DNA of 64,000 bases. It comes from Trichobilharzia regenti. Lineage: Eukaryota > Platyhelminthes > Trematoda > Strigeidida > Schistosomatidae. Of this stretch, positions 20,940 to 32,536 are shown piece after piece. The notes beneath the pieces are model-generated. The model did not search any database, was not told the origin of the DNA, and saw only the letters and a program-made list of their open reading frames with translations. The translations under genes were made by a program, and so were the position numbers. The stretch covers positions 25,591,362 through 25,655,361 of the forward strand of contig OX235262.1 of the NCBI GenBank assembly GCA_944472135.2, written 5' to 3'. Every line of letters starts with the position of its first letter. Position 1 is the stretch's first letter.

Positions 20940-21455
20940 AATAGCGATAAATGCCTAAATACCACGCACATTATTTAATGTAAATGTAAACATATTCCGT
21001 CGAAAATATCTTAACTTTAAATGAGTTTTACATATCTTAATACAATAAGGTAAAACAAGCCATGAATTCAAAAAAGACACTGTTAAATAACCGACAACCA
21101 CAGGCTATTTGTAGATAGTACATCGGAAATTTCGACTGCCAAGAGGAGGAAAATGAAGTCAAAATGTATAGGACTGGAAATAATACATTACATCACCAAT
21201 TCAGCAATTGTAACTCAAAAACTCAAATAGCGCTTGAGGGACAATGAAAACAAATAGAGTCTTCAGGATACTTTCATACCCTTGAAGTTATTTTAATTTT
21301 TAAGCCACTATTGTGCGCAGAAACATTGTGAGGTTAAATTTGTCATTTTTATCCTTCAACTACACTCTTTTGTGTGCTGCTCAGAATAATCGACAGAAAT
21401 GTTGGATAGAACGGGTTGATAGATGGCTGCACTCGTAATTTTCTTTTTGAAGGCA
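20940..21455. other. Unassigned stretch
   Basis: No coding or repeat signal recognised. Confidence 0.4.
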
Positions 21456-21765
21456 GTACATTGTGTGTAATAGGCGGCCCTCCAATGCATTACACACTCT
21501 AGACGGTGATTCTCAAGGCGGTGTTGTTTCTCTCTTTCTGTTTTCTTTCTCCACACCTGACTTTCTCCCTTCTGATAAAACCAAATTCGTTAACTATGGT
21601 GGTGATCTAATTGCTTTTTCATGCCGGTTACTTCTCGATCAAGTTGTTTCAAAACGGGTACCATTTTACCAGAAATTAGTCACTAGTCCATGCCCAATGA
21701 ATGGTATAAGCTTAACTCTTTCAAATGTAGGGTTGTTCAGTTTCACACATTGGTTCCCTTGATAG
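21456..21765 (+). pseudogene. CR1/SR1-like non-LTR RT fragment (copy 1)
   Basis: The 99-residue frame 21463-21762 reads DGDSQGGVVSLFLFSFST, DFLPSDKTKFVNYGGDLIAF and SCRL. This is the RT palm: Q-G-G-V-L-S-P-x-L-F ahead of Y-A-D-D; here the active site is Y-G-G-D, so one catalytic Asp is lost. Only this RT block remains. Confidence 0.72.
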
Positions 21766-22064
21766 ATTTGGATTGAGAAAGAAAGACCAAATTTGCCGTT
21801 TTAAAGTATATCATTCTATTTCAGAGGTTGTCATCATCTACAAGCTACCTGAAATTACAATGTTTATAAATAATGACATTTCATACATTAATGTTTGAAA
21901 GGTAATAGAGAAAACATTATAAGCTGAGCGCATCCGGAATATTACCATTACAATTTTTAGTTTAAGTAATCATCAATCTATAAACTACCAAACAATGAAA
22001 AAAGAAAGGGAGAATGAGGGAAGACAGAAAACAGAGAAATGTAATAAACAGCTTTAGTCTCTAC

Positions 22065-22425
22065 GTCTATATCTTCCCACCTGACATTTTCCATTCTGAT
22101 GAAGCAAAATTTGTTAAGTGAGGTGTCGATGTAACTGTTTGTTCATACCGGTTACTTCTGAATCAAAGTGCTTCAAAATGAGTAACATTCTACCAGAGAT
22201 TAGTCAGTGTTCCATCTCAAATAGCTTAAAGTTAAGTCCTAATGTCCGGTTGTTTACTTCATCTGCAGACGTAAGTATATCTTACATGAACTGTTCCGTT
22301 CGACTGATTCTACTATCGCAGACAGAACTGAAGTTGAAACTGAGTGGAGTGTTGAATAACCTGGATCATGTATTTCCTCTGATCACCTTTTCTGGTCTTC
22401 AAGAAAGACATTCCGTCTAACGTTG
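22065..22425 (+). pseudogene. CR1/SR1-like RT fragment (copy 2)
   Basis: A second, more diverged copy of the segment at 21560-21760: TGACATTTTCCATTCTGATG, AAATTTGTTAAGTGAGGTG and CTTCTGAATCAAAGTGCTTC parallel copy 1. The active-site codons have become a stop (TGA GGT). Copy 1 and copy 2 lie in tandem about 530 bp apart. Confidence 0.6.
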
Positions 22426-22429
22426 TACA

Positions 22430-23160
22430 TAGGGAAGTTCGAACAATTTGGTATCACTTAGCCTATAATTTTACATATTTTTTGAATTCTTGTATTCTAT
22501 ATATTCCTCTTTATTACACCTCCTAATCTATCTTCAGCTACCTAGGAAAGACTTTATTGCACTGCGAAGTGCACTGAAAGCTGCCACTGTACAAATGTTT
22601 CCTAAAACTGTTGGGGTGATATATGGGCCCATACAGGAAATTAGCAAATATTATCTTATTGGACCCTTAACATCCTCTCTATACATGACTCTCTCCTGGC
22701 ATCTAATCTGGCAGGACTAAAAGCAAGTATAAAAGACTATTTGATGAAAACATGTGCCAAGCGCTTGAGTGGAACTCAGATGGGAAACAACAAGTTAATT
22801 GTTTGTCCAAGGATGAAATGAAGGAGATCAGATAAGGAGATGTACCACTATGTTTAACGTCAAATTAGCTAACTAATATGTAGTATTACTGTTTCTACAG
22901 TATTTGCAAGTTCATCTTTATAACAGCGATCATTCTTCTACCTTAGTAATTTGACTTTTGCTGTTTAAGCCTAATGTTTCAATTGGACCGCATGGGAATA
23001 ATGATAATTATCCATAAGGTGCTGAAAAACAACTTGCAAGAATATTCCTTCTGCAAGATATCAGAAACACATAAAACATATCTTTATTTATCCCTGGTAC
23101 TTAATAGCTGTTAGAAGGTTAATATTCAAATGTAATTATAGCGATATTTCTGTCAAACCA
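22430..23160. other. Unassigned stretch
   Basis: 22540-22810 may be a further diverged non-LTR tail (short runs resembling a retroelement C-terminus at 22740-22830), but no motif is secure. Confidence 0.35.
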
Positions 23161-23164
23161 ATAT

Positions 23165-23370
23165 TTTTATTTTTTTATTTTTTTTATTTTTGATTACAGC
23201 TTGATTCCACACCGTTTTTTTGGTACAAGTGTGGAATTTTCAGCGTGGATATCGGTAGCCCAAAATTCGCAGGCCAACCATAGATATCAGGTGTGCGTCG
23301 GCGTGGGCTCGAACCCCGGACCATGTGCATGGTCGGCGAGAGTCCTAACCACTGTGCCACCGACGCACAC
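23165..23370 (-). mobile_element. SINE-A copy, full length
   Basis: Minus-strand SINE-A, near identical to 2281-2484; poly-A tail, complete body and head GTGTGCGTCGGTGGCACAGT with B box GGGGTTCGAGCCC. Confidence 0.88.
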
Positions 23371-23573
23371 AGCTTGGCAACAGCTTGAATTTTCGAGGAA
23401 TTGATAACAGTATATGGCGGCGCAGATATACAGTGTAGTTGAAAGCAGTGGTCACTATGAGTAGTCGTAATTAGAAGTCAGTGTGAATAACTCAATAAGA
23501 ACAACTAAGATGAATTCATTTCCTTAGGCTATATAGAAGATCAAAACAACTGATGCAGTCAAGAGACTCTTTC

Positions 23574-24079
23574 TAACGAATTTACAAATATTTATATATG
23601 TGTAAAACTTAGGCACTATTGTAGTAAGTGATTCCATATTATTGATATAAGTATAAAACTTGGGCACTGTGGTCGAGTATAATTCCATTATAGATAAGAT
23701 TTTATTTTGATAAATCGAACAGTGTTTACAGTTATATGAAATGATGACGTTTCGAGCACAAACTATTGCTCATAATCATATCAAGTTACTCACACAACTT
23801 TGATCTCTCATTTATTTACATGTGTGGAATGGATTAGATATTGGATTAAAAATCAATGTGAGATAATGTACATTCAGAAATAATCGTACGAGTGTTGTTG
23901 ATCAATTACAGTTAGATGGGAAAATTGGACGAGTGTTTTTTACAGTCATAATAAGCTGCTTGTTAGAATGTGTTTGAATTGAAATAGAATTTTAAGATTA
24001 TTTATTATCTTCTTCTGGTTTGACTGATGGCATTAATACGAGTGTTATTGATCTACTACTACTATAACGAATTTACAAA
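23574..24079 (-). mobile_element. About 476-bp insertion with 15-bp target duplication
   Basis: TAACGAATTTACAAA occurs exactly at 23574-23588 and 24065-24079, bounding an insertion. On the minus strand it contains TTGATATGATTATGAGCAAT then GCTCGAAACGTCATC (about 23737-23785), a motif shared with PLE termini at 16565 and 43190. A 45-bp imperfect tandem repeat (AAAACTTAGGCACT, 23607 and 23655) sits near one end. No protein is encoded, so it may be a non-autonomous PLE derivative. Confidence 0.6.
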
Positions 24080-24084
24080 CAAGC

Positions 24085-25030
24085 TGTATAATCTTGTTAA
24101 AATGTATGATTTTTTTTGGTGATAATGTGAACTGTAAAAAAGGTTACTCTTTAAGTACAAATCTCTAAAGGAGGTGAGAAATAACAAGATTAGAAAACAA
24201 CCAAAACATTACGCAACAAGAAGTAATTATAATAAGACAACATTTGGAAAAAATCAAGATGAATTAAATACATTAACGCATCAAATAACATATTATCGGA
24301 AATCCTTCAATGCTACATTATTTATAATAATAATAATCCATATAATAAGTGGAGGATAAACAAAGTGAGTGGACAAAACGAAGAGTATATGCTATCAAAG
24401 TATGAATAGAGATACCTATACCTATACATTAACACAGACAAGTAAACACCATGAAAGAAGGAATATCTTACAAAGAAGTGGCTCTTCTATTTGGATGAAA
24501 AAGCTTTAGAAATACATATATATATGAGTCGGATTAGTTTCTCGATTATTCATTTTATTGCATAGACTTTTCATCGGATGCGTACAACCTGAATAAGGAA
24601 CTTCATAAATAATCAACGTGACATAGTCTAAGCATACTTCAACTAAATACCAGTTCATTTTATAAGAGTAGAAAGACATGTCCGAAAGAGAGACATGATA
24701 TTAAACATGCAGGATGTTGGAATAATTTGTTTTAGCTTAAATAGGCAATTAATACTTTTAAGTGGAAAATGTTTAAGAATGTAAGGTTAACTCATGCAAA
24801 CGGGGAGACGGTTATGCGATCATATGAAAAGTTATTCAACCGAAACGAAAGACATTAAGGATAGCAATGGTATTAAGAGAATTAGCAAAGAAGAAGATGC
24901 AAGCAATTATCCGGTTACCTCATTAAAATAAAACTTCGAAACGTTAAGGTGCTCACCAAAGTAGTGATAAGTTAGTAGGAGTCTCTTTCGGGATTAATAA
25001 TTCAGGTTTCACACCTCCCATGGTCACAGC
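24085..25030. other. Unassigned AT-rich stretch
   Basis: A 61-residue Asn/Lys-rich frame (24174-24359) reads like low-complexity AT-rich DNA. Nothing else recognised. Confidence 0.4.
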
Positions 25031-25033
25031 TTA

Positions 25034-25187
25034 TTTTATTATTTTTTTAAATGTTTTATTTTTGGAAACAGCTTGATTCCACACTGTATTTTTGGTACAA
25101 GTATAGAATTTTCAGCATGGATATCGGTAGCCCAAATTTCGCAGGCCGACCATAGATATCTGGTGTGCGCCGGTTTAAGCTCGAAGT
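25034..25187 (-). mobile_element. SINE-A, head-truncated
   Basis: Minus-strand SINE-A with tail and body (TTTGGGCTACCGATATCCAT) that breaks off inside the tRNA head after GAGCTTAAACCGGCGCAC. Confidence 0.8.
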
Positions 25188-25189
25188 AG

Positions 25190-26535
25190 TCAGTTTTTCC
25201 TGTCGACTTGCAATCACAATCTTATGTGAATTCACAAATAGTTTTAGAGTTACAAAAGCTGAAAGGTGAATTAGTCTGGACTGTGTAATCTGATAGGCTG
25301 TGAAATATAACATAACCAGTTTTGCTTCTGGATATGTTCTCGTTATTTTATAATAATAATAATGATAATAGCTTTATCCTGCCAAAACAGTTTCAAAGAA
25401 TTTCTGGAGTATTTTGTTAGGTAATGTTTTGTCTTCATCCAAAAGCTTCACATAAAGTAGCAAACTGTATTACATTATGTGGCGAACTGATATTCGACCG
25501 CAAGAATGAAATAAGGCCTAGTAGCATTTTCCATTCGCTACTAAGGAATGCACATCACCAGGTTGAAAGCTAACCAAAATGGTGCGTGAGTATATTCGGT
25601 AACCCATTAATATAGCTGAGTAGTTAAAACAATGGGAATTCATTTGAATTTCTCTTGAAAAATAAATTCCAGTAATGCCGTTCACAATACATCTCTGTGA
25701 ATCCTTTCAGATATCAAAGGTTTCTTGAAGATTGGTTGACGAATTCAACCTCATTTATTTACAAAGCCTATCTGCTCTTTGTACTTACTAAGCCCTTATT
25801 GTAGCTTAACAACAAAAGCTATTGAAGTTTACATAGTTTTTGGTCTAGGTTCTTTCGCGATGAATATACCTTTCCATAATTTTGTCCTCTTTTCCTTTCA
25901 TGAAAGGGAAAATAATTTTTAGATTCGCGTTCCATTCCGATTATGATGTTAAAATTAGCGGTGTTGATTGATGAGTAGCATCACATACCATAGATGTACC
26001 ACAGGCATATCTAGAGCTGTGTTCACTTGCGTTGATTGCAGATTTTATGGGGTATTTTCTAGATATCATATGAAAATATCAGTTATTATTAAACCTGGAT
26101 GACTCCTCATTGCTGCTCCGCCAACTCGAGTACGTAAGTCAGTTAAGTCTGAATTGAACATAGTCTTAACGTAAGAGCAGGAAATAACCTCATATTCACC
26201 GTCAGTAATAGGAGGTCTTCTGTATATTCACAGGTAGCATTAACTGTTTCATGAAGGGGAATTCTCTTAATCAGGGACCAAAACAGCAGTATGTCATAAA
26301 TTTGTTTGTATATCGTCTCAGTTTCCGTTATATCTTTCTGCTCTAATAAAATGAACTGGCAATTCAATTAAAGCAGGTTTAATTCATCTCACATCAACTG
26401 CCTATACAGTTTACTATTTAGATTCTATGTAGCTGATGAAGAGTCCATAGAATGAATTAAATTCATCTTATTTTTCAGACGTCGTTCTTATTGCTTTATT
26501 CAAATTTATTATTTTTCACAGTTATTAAAAGCTAA
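25190..26535. other. Unassigned stretch
   Basis: No recognisable repeat or coding motif; short AAT-type repeats near 25351-25370. The 74-residue minus frame 26143-26367 has no motif. Confidence 0.4.
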
Positions 26536-26537
26536 TA

Positions 26538-26747
26538 TTTTTCAAGTATTGGTTTGTAGTGATTTGGTTGACTGATGACAGGATGTCATCATGAGCTGAC
26601 ATTGGTTAGAGAACCTTTGGAAAACTTGGGAGTACTGGACAGCTGTTTTGTCAACGCTAGCCTGGGACTCTTCAGTAAAACGCACCCACCGGGGTTCGAA
26701 CTCAGGACCTCCTGGTTACAAGGCGAGCTCGAAGACCGTTAAGCCAC
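26538..26747 (-). mobile_element. SINE-C copy, 5'-truncated
   Basis: Minus-strand SINE-C: tail TTCAAGTATTGGTTTGTAGT and GTCATCATGAGCTGACATTG, hammerhead region (core CTGAAGA intact at 26659-26670, but the GAAA is AAAA), B box GGGGTTCGAACTCAG complement, and truncation inside the tRNA head at AAGCCACA. Confidence 0.8.
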
Positions 26748-26759
26748 ATTATTGCTTCA

Positions 26760-27420
26760 GACAATTACTAGAAAAAAACTGTAAATGTTTGCACCTTCGA
26801 ATTTTGGAAAACCTCATCTTAAATAATTCACTGGTTTCTCTTCTTCTCTTCTTATTATAGTTAACAATCACTTTCTGTTATTGGATCTTATTTCGTACTC
26901 ATCATCGGCTTTGAATGGTCAATATTTTCAAAAATCACTTAAAAGCATCCTTAAGAACAGAAGTGACACTCGGGCCGAATATTAGTGCGCTCTGTGAAAC
27001 ACCGTCTGATATGTTTGTTATATATTAATGAGGAAAGTTAGCATAGGTGTTTGATGATTTAAGTTACTGATTGACAGATGTGGATGTTGGATGGTGTCAT
27101 GCATCAGGGTTTGCTTTTTTGATTGTCACTTATCGTATTAAACAGATCACATGCTGTGATCTGAACAAATTTTGCTCTCCAAATGAAAGTGTACTGCAAA
27201 TTTAGCACAACTGTGTAAATTTCAGATTAGTTTGCAAACTGTGGAAATGATTTCAGGCAATGCCGGTTTGTCCAACAGCCAAGGCAGAATTCGAGTGATT
27301 TGTATTGATTTGGCCATTTCAGCTCAGTTGGACTGTGAATACACCGCCATGTTGAGCCATGTTGTAGACTAGGGAAACGACTGTTCAGTATTCCCACTAC
27401 TTCATTCCTGCCAGTAAGTA
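26760..27420. other. Unassigned stretch
   Basis: No repeat or gene recognised. Confidence 0.4.
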
Positions 27421-27421
27421 T

Positions 27422-27538
27422 TTTATTTTTTTTTGAATTTTGCAGGCCGACCATAGATATCAGATATGCGTCGGCGGGGGATCGAACCCGGACCATGTGC
27501 ATGGTCGGCAAGAGACCTAACCACTGTGCCACCGACGC
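27422..27538 (-). mobile_element. SINE-A with internal deletion
   Basis: Minus-strand SINE-A in which the poly-T tail runs straight into TGCAGGCCGACCATAGATAT, losing the 3' body; intact tRNA head ending GCGTCGGTGGCACAGTGG. Confidence 0.8.
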
Positions 27539-27544
27539 TGATTA

Positions 27545-28673
27545 ATGGAGGTTGTATCGCACTACTCACGTCTATCGATCAATTGCATACAGTGTCACGC
27601 GCATACTCCATGCAAGAATTATATAAAACGAGTATATATATATATATTTTACACTTGCAAATAAATATTTGCAATTCGTTTTACAAAACATAAAGCAATA
27701 AACAAAGTTATTACCTCGTAATATCATTTGATTAGCGAGATATCTAGAAAAATTTATCACTGTCTGACTATAAAGCTAAAGATATATGTATGACATTTTC
27801 GCTGTCAAGCAGTTCGCATTGCATCACAATATCCCAGGAAATGGTAAAACTTTTCGGAGCCAATTTTCGCTTTATTTTCTCTTGTTTGAAATGACATCAT
27901 TTTACCGACCAACATTGGAAACAATTTATCATTTTTCATTCTGCTAATGCATCATAAAGCGAAATGCTAATTCCTATTTTTTTTTAAATCTCTAACGTTC
28001 CTTTTTGATTCCTGGTTAACACAGAAATAATAACCGACATACAACAGGTATCGTAATATATATATATATATATATACGTACACAATCCTCTCCGTCTATT
28101 CGAGTTGAAAATTCACTATCAATCTGCATTTGTTAAGGTAAAACAGATTCCTAGAGGGGATGAATAAACCTTTCGAAAACGTGTTTAACCAAGATAAAGT
28201 ATTACCGTCTATCCGAATTTATATATATATATATAGGTATATCCGTTCACCCCTTCTCCATGAATGATTGATTGCTTGCCTTAATTGCGATATTCTCAGT
28301 GTGTAGATTATTTCTGTTTGTGTTGATTAATTCCTTGAAATATGCGTAAAAGTGGCTGGTAAAATAAATCTAGGTTCAAAACAAAATAATGGAATACTGA
28401 TTATCGCGTCAGTGAGATTGTGTTCGCCCCAAGTATTCCAGGCGTTTATATCACTGAAAGCGGTTTAACTACCCATACAAAAGAAATAAGTTCGCTTAGA
28501 AGTTGTTTGTTCTCTTTTGCTATATTATCTGTCTGTTTTTAATGCCAGTTTACAATCTTAAATCAGAGGGCTTGCATACTGTGTTGGCCAGAACAAAGAT
28601 CAATAATCGCTGGCATTTGGAAGAGATGAATTTGGTTAAGAATGCTACAGCGTTATAGACATTTGTATTAAAA

Positions 28674-28713
<40 letters not shown>

Positions 28714-29300
28714 TCCCCAGGCTAACACCAGCATGCTTGCTTGCCTAATACAAAGTAAGTTACAGTGTTCGAATACAAAGTGATAACATGATTGTCTCAC
28801 AAAAGACACTACCCTATCGTAGTGACATAAGCAATGCATCCATGTGGAATTCTGGTGACTTAGCTTATACGACATCGCGAAACCTGGATTATAACGACGA
28901 TATCCTTTATTGCATGTTTCTTTGTTGCCTTATTACTTCTATATGATTATGGATTTTGAATAACACTTAGCTAGGAAGTGTAAAATTGTTTTGTTAAAAT
29001 CCACTTTAAGACAACATCACTGGTTTCTTCTTAGTAATTAGCATTAATTCAAATAAAAACTATGTTGTTGATTTCACGAAGTGAACTGTTCTGAAGATAT
29101 AGGAGGATATGTACAACTATATCAAAATCTAAACAAGTTTTGTATTAGGATTTTCCAGTTATTCGCACAAGTCTTTCTGGTAAAGCATTGTAGATACTTG
29201 GGTTTATTAGTGTATCACAAATCTAAACAACGTAATTCTAATGCACGTCTTCGAATGATCTAAGAGAATGCCAGTCACTGACAGCTCAATGTTTTCAATA
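27545..29300. other. AT-rich stretch with microsatellites, no gene recognised
   Basis: (TA)n tracts at 27634-27648, 28057-28078 and 28218-28236, and a composite (CT)n(TA)n at 28674-28714. No retroelement or protein signature was seen. Confidence 0.5.
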
Positions 29301-29304
29301 GTAG

Positions 29305-29612
29305 TGTGGTGAGAGCAGGGTGTTAGCCAGTTGGTAGACATTAATTTACGTCAATGTCTAGGTCAATAATATTGGCCGTGAGAAAATATGAACAAGGCTG
29401 ATTCAACAAACAATCACAGCAGACTTAACGTGGGCAAATAAGATTCGCAGAATCTACGGCTTAACTTTCCAAGAAACCAGAAACAACTAATCAGAAGACT
29501 GTGTTTGTCTGCTTGAATAAGCTATAATAATGTACATGAAATATATATATAAATACGTGCTGATTTCCATAATAAAACGATCTGTTGCCGGCCCTTGTCT
29601 TCTGTTGTTACA
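29305..29612 (+). mobile_element. Solo LTR with 4-bp target duplication
   Basis: 308-bp LTR, TGTGGTGAGAGC to TGTTGTTACA, opposite in orientation to the element at 32537. GTAG flanks both sides (29301-29304, 29613-29616). AATAAAACGATCTGTTGCCG near the 3' end looks like the polyadenylation signal of the R region. Confidence 0.88.
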
Positions 29613-31959
29613 GTAGTACTGTTTTCCAATACGAACATTTTGCTAAAATTATCAACTAATTTTTATTATTTTATTCTTAGACTAATATCTCTTACAGCGT
29701 TTTCAGTAAATATACTAATGCCTTATCATCATTTATTATTATTATTCTTTTGCGTTCCAAATGGAATATTGGACTTCAACAACACATCTCCACTTTGTTC
29801 TATTTTCTGCCATCCTATCAAGCTGGGTCCTCGATTGCTCACTATGTCTCATCTCTTCCTCCCCAAACGATATCCTACATGTCAGCGTAGGATGACCCAC
29901 CCATCGCTTCCCATTTGGATTCCACTTGAGCGATGGCCTGATGTGCGATGTCATTCGGCGGCCTCCTCAGTGTATGCCCGATCCATCTCCACTTTCTACT
30001 TCATAATTGTTAAGCAATCGGATCTTGGTTGGTTTGTTTCAAGTCAGAGTTTCTTGTTGCTTGTTCTTTTTGATCGACCATTTGATCTTCAGTATGCAGC
30101 CAGCCAGCGAGGCAGGTGGCTGTTGATAAAAGTCAGCAACCTGTTGAAAATCCTTTTCGTCATACGCAGTTCACGTTCGTGACGCGTATAAAAGAACCGA
30201 CTTGACATTGGTATTGAAAATGTGAATCTTATGGCTTATGTTGAGTGCAGAGGATTTATAAACTGGTTTCAGGTTGACGAAGGCGTTGATTGTCTTGCCT
30301 TTCTGTCTATGGTTGAAACGATGCTTCCCAGATAAGTGAACGAAGTAACCTTTATTTAAATATCTCCCGTTAATGGCAATTTGAGCCGGTTGTGGTTGCT
30401 GCTGATTGGTTATCTTCACCAGCTCCGTCTTCTCTGTGTTCACTTGGAGTCGTGTCTTCGTTACCTGCCTCTTCAGCCAGTTTGTTGGTTTTTGCTTGCA
30501 AGTCTTCGAGCTTGTTTGGCATCAGACATAATACTCATTCGCGCGCAAAATCCATATCTTCTGGAGTCTTCTTATCGGTGGTTCAGCGTATTCCTGTCAC
30601 CCCACTGCCTGTGCACAGTCTTCTGCATAATCTAGTCCACCACAATTAAGAATACCATCGTTGGTAATAATAACCAGTCTTGTTTTACTATTGTGTCCAC
30701 TTCTAATACCTCGCTGAAGTTTCTGTTGTGCATCACTTGACACGTGGCACTTTCATATAAGCAGCTGTTGAATGAGGTTGACAAAGACTTGGGCACTGTA
30801 CGCCGTAGTGTTGGAGTGGTTTCTAAATCACTTTTCGGTCTACGCTGTTTTTTAAAGGCCTTCTCAAAGTCGCTGAAGGTGAGGTTTAGATTTGACTTCC
30901 ATTCTATGCTTTGCTCGATGGTATTGATGATGTGTAGAGTTGCAATTTGATCAGCAAATTATTTGTCTTTCTTGAATCCAGCTTGTCCAAGCGGTGGAGT
31001 TCCGTGTCCGGTGCATCCTTTATTCTCTTCAGGATGATGCGACTTAGTGTTTTATTTGGTGTGGACAAGATTGGCACGATTTCATGCCACTTTTTGCACA
31101 CGCCCAAGTCGCCCTATTTGGCATTTTGATGAGGTGGCCAGCCCTTCTTCCAACTAGTAGGCACTTTTCCTTCTTTCCAAACTTTTTGCAGTAACGGAGT
31201 GAGAAAATCTGCCGTAATCTCTGGGGCTGTCTTCAGTGCTTCGAGGGGAATGCCGTCTGTTCTTGCTGCCTTCCCGAATTCCCTACAGTAGTTTGATCGC
31301 ATTCAGGATTCCTTATTTCATTGCAGGAGTGGTGTCCACTGTCAGGCATCTCCGTGTGAGCTGTCGGTGGTATTTATGGGCGAGTGGCCGGTGGTGTTCG
31401 GTTTAAGGGTCTTTCAAAGTGATTAGTCCATTGTTTGATTTTTTGTCATCCTTATTGATCAGGTTCTCTTGAGCAACGTTTATAAGTCTCATCATCTGGT
31501 TATTTGATATAGTGTCCTGATGTCACTTTTGCCTTCGGTCTGCATGTTCTACTTCAGTTCCCGGCAAATGCGTTGTAAAATTGTCGTTTGTCTTTTCTAC
31601 CACTCTTCTTCACTTCTTTCTTTATTCAGTACAATCTGCACTGAACTCAGCTTCTCCTTCTGTTGTCTATCTTAGCATTGAGTCATCTCTTTCACGGGCC
31701 TCCTCTACTCTCATCTATTAGCTTCCAGGTAGGTGTCGTTTGAAAGCCATTCCTTGTCGCGTCTATTCATTTATCCTTAAACAGATGTACACCGTTCTTT
31801 AAATATTGTTTTCAGAGAGTTCCAATGTTCTCCACACCAGTTTCCTCAGCGAAGCCACGTAGTGTGTCCGGCTGTGCTCTAAACTGATCTGTAGCGAAGG
31901 CAACCCTTGTAGTTTTGTCCTTCAGTTTCAGAATTTTGAACTTGAGTAGTGGTCTGCCT

Positions 31960-32235
31960 CCGTTTGTTTTGGTTACAGGATTTCATCATGATCTGACATT
32001 AGTCAGAGAACCATTGGAAAACCTGGGAGTACTGAATAGCTGTTTCATCCTATTTTGGGACTCTTCAGCAGTATGCACCCACCGGGATTAGAGGCGAGCT
32101 CGTATACCATTAAGCCACTGGGACCCAATCCAATGGCCCATGAATTCTAACTTCTGCCAGTTCACGATATAACGCAACCGCTAGCGAGTATTTATCCTCA
32201 CACCCGACCTGCTGCATGGATTTCAGCTTCACCCT
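31960..32235 (-). mobile_element. SINE-C inserted into RTE endonuclease
   Basis: Minus-strand SINE-C: tail GGTTACAGGATTTCATCATG, hammerhead, partial head (GAGCTCGTATACCATTAAGC, complement of the A-box half) lacking about 20 bp around the B box, and 5' extension CCATGAATTCTAACTTCTGC to CGACCTGCTGCATGG. RTE coding sequence continues on both sides, so this is a secondary insertion. Confidence 0.85.
32029..32074 (-). ncRNA. SINE-C hammerhead ribozyme, core intact
   Basis: Minus strand: stem I ATACTG (32069-32074) with CAGTAC (32029-32034), core CTGAAGA (32062-32068), stem II GTCC (32058-32061) with GGAT (32047-32050), GAAA (32043-32046), and stem III ACA-gc-TAT with one C-A mismatch. The position before the cut is U rather than C. 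All core nucleotides are present. Confidence 0.65.
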
Positions 32236-32536
32236 GGATGTTCCTCGAACTAGATGATGGTTTTAGGACATATCTGCTCCCCTTCTCGATTGTGTATCCA
32301 GCAGGCTGCATCTATACTGCTTTCAGATTGAGATGAAATCTATCTGGTTCGTAGTGTGTCTGACGGCCGAAATCTCTGTTGCTTTGTGTATATCCTTGTA
32401 TTTGCGCACGCTCCCTCCGATTGTCAATCCGTTGAAGGAGCAGAAGTCTGCGAATAATTCTCCGTTATCATCCATTTCTATGAGTGAGAGCCTCTCAACC
32501 CATGATGAGTTCTCTTACTGTTTTATCCACTCCTAG

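Noticed and set aside
29595..30182. 195-residue plus-strand open frame
   Set aside because: It is antisense to the RTE C-terminal region, whose minus-strand translation matches the family; no independent signature in the plus frame.
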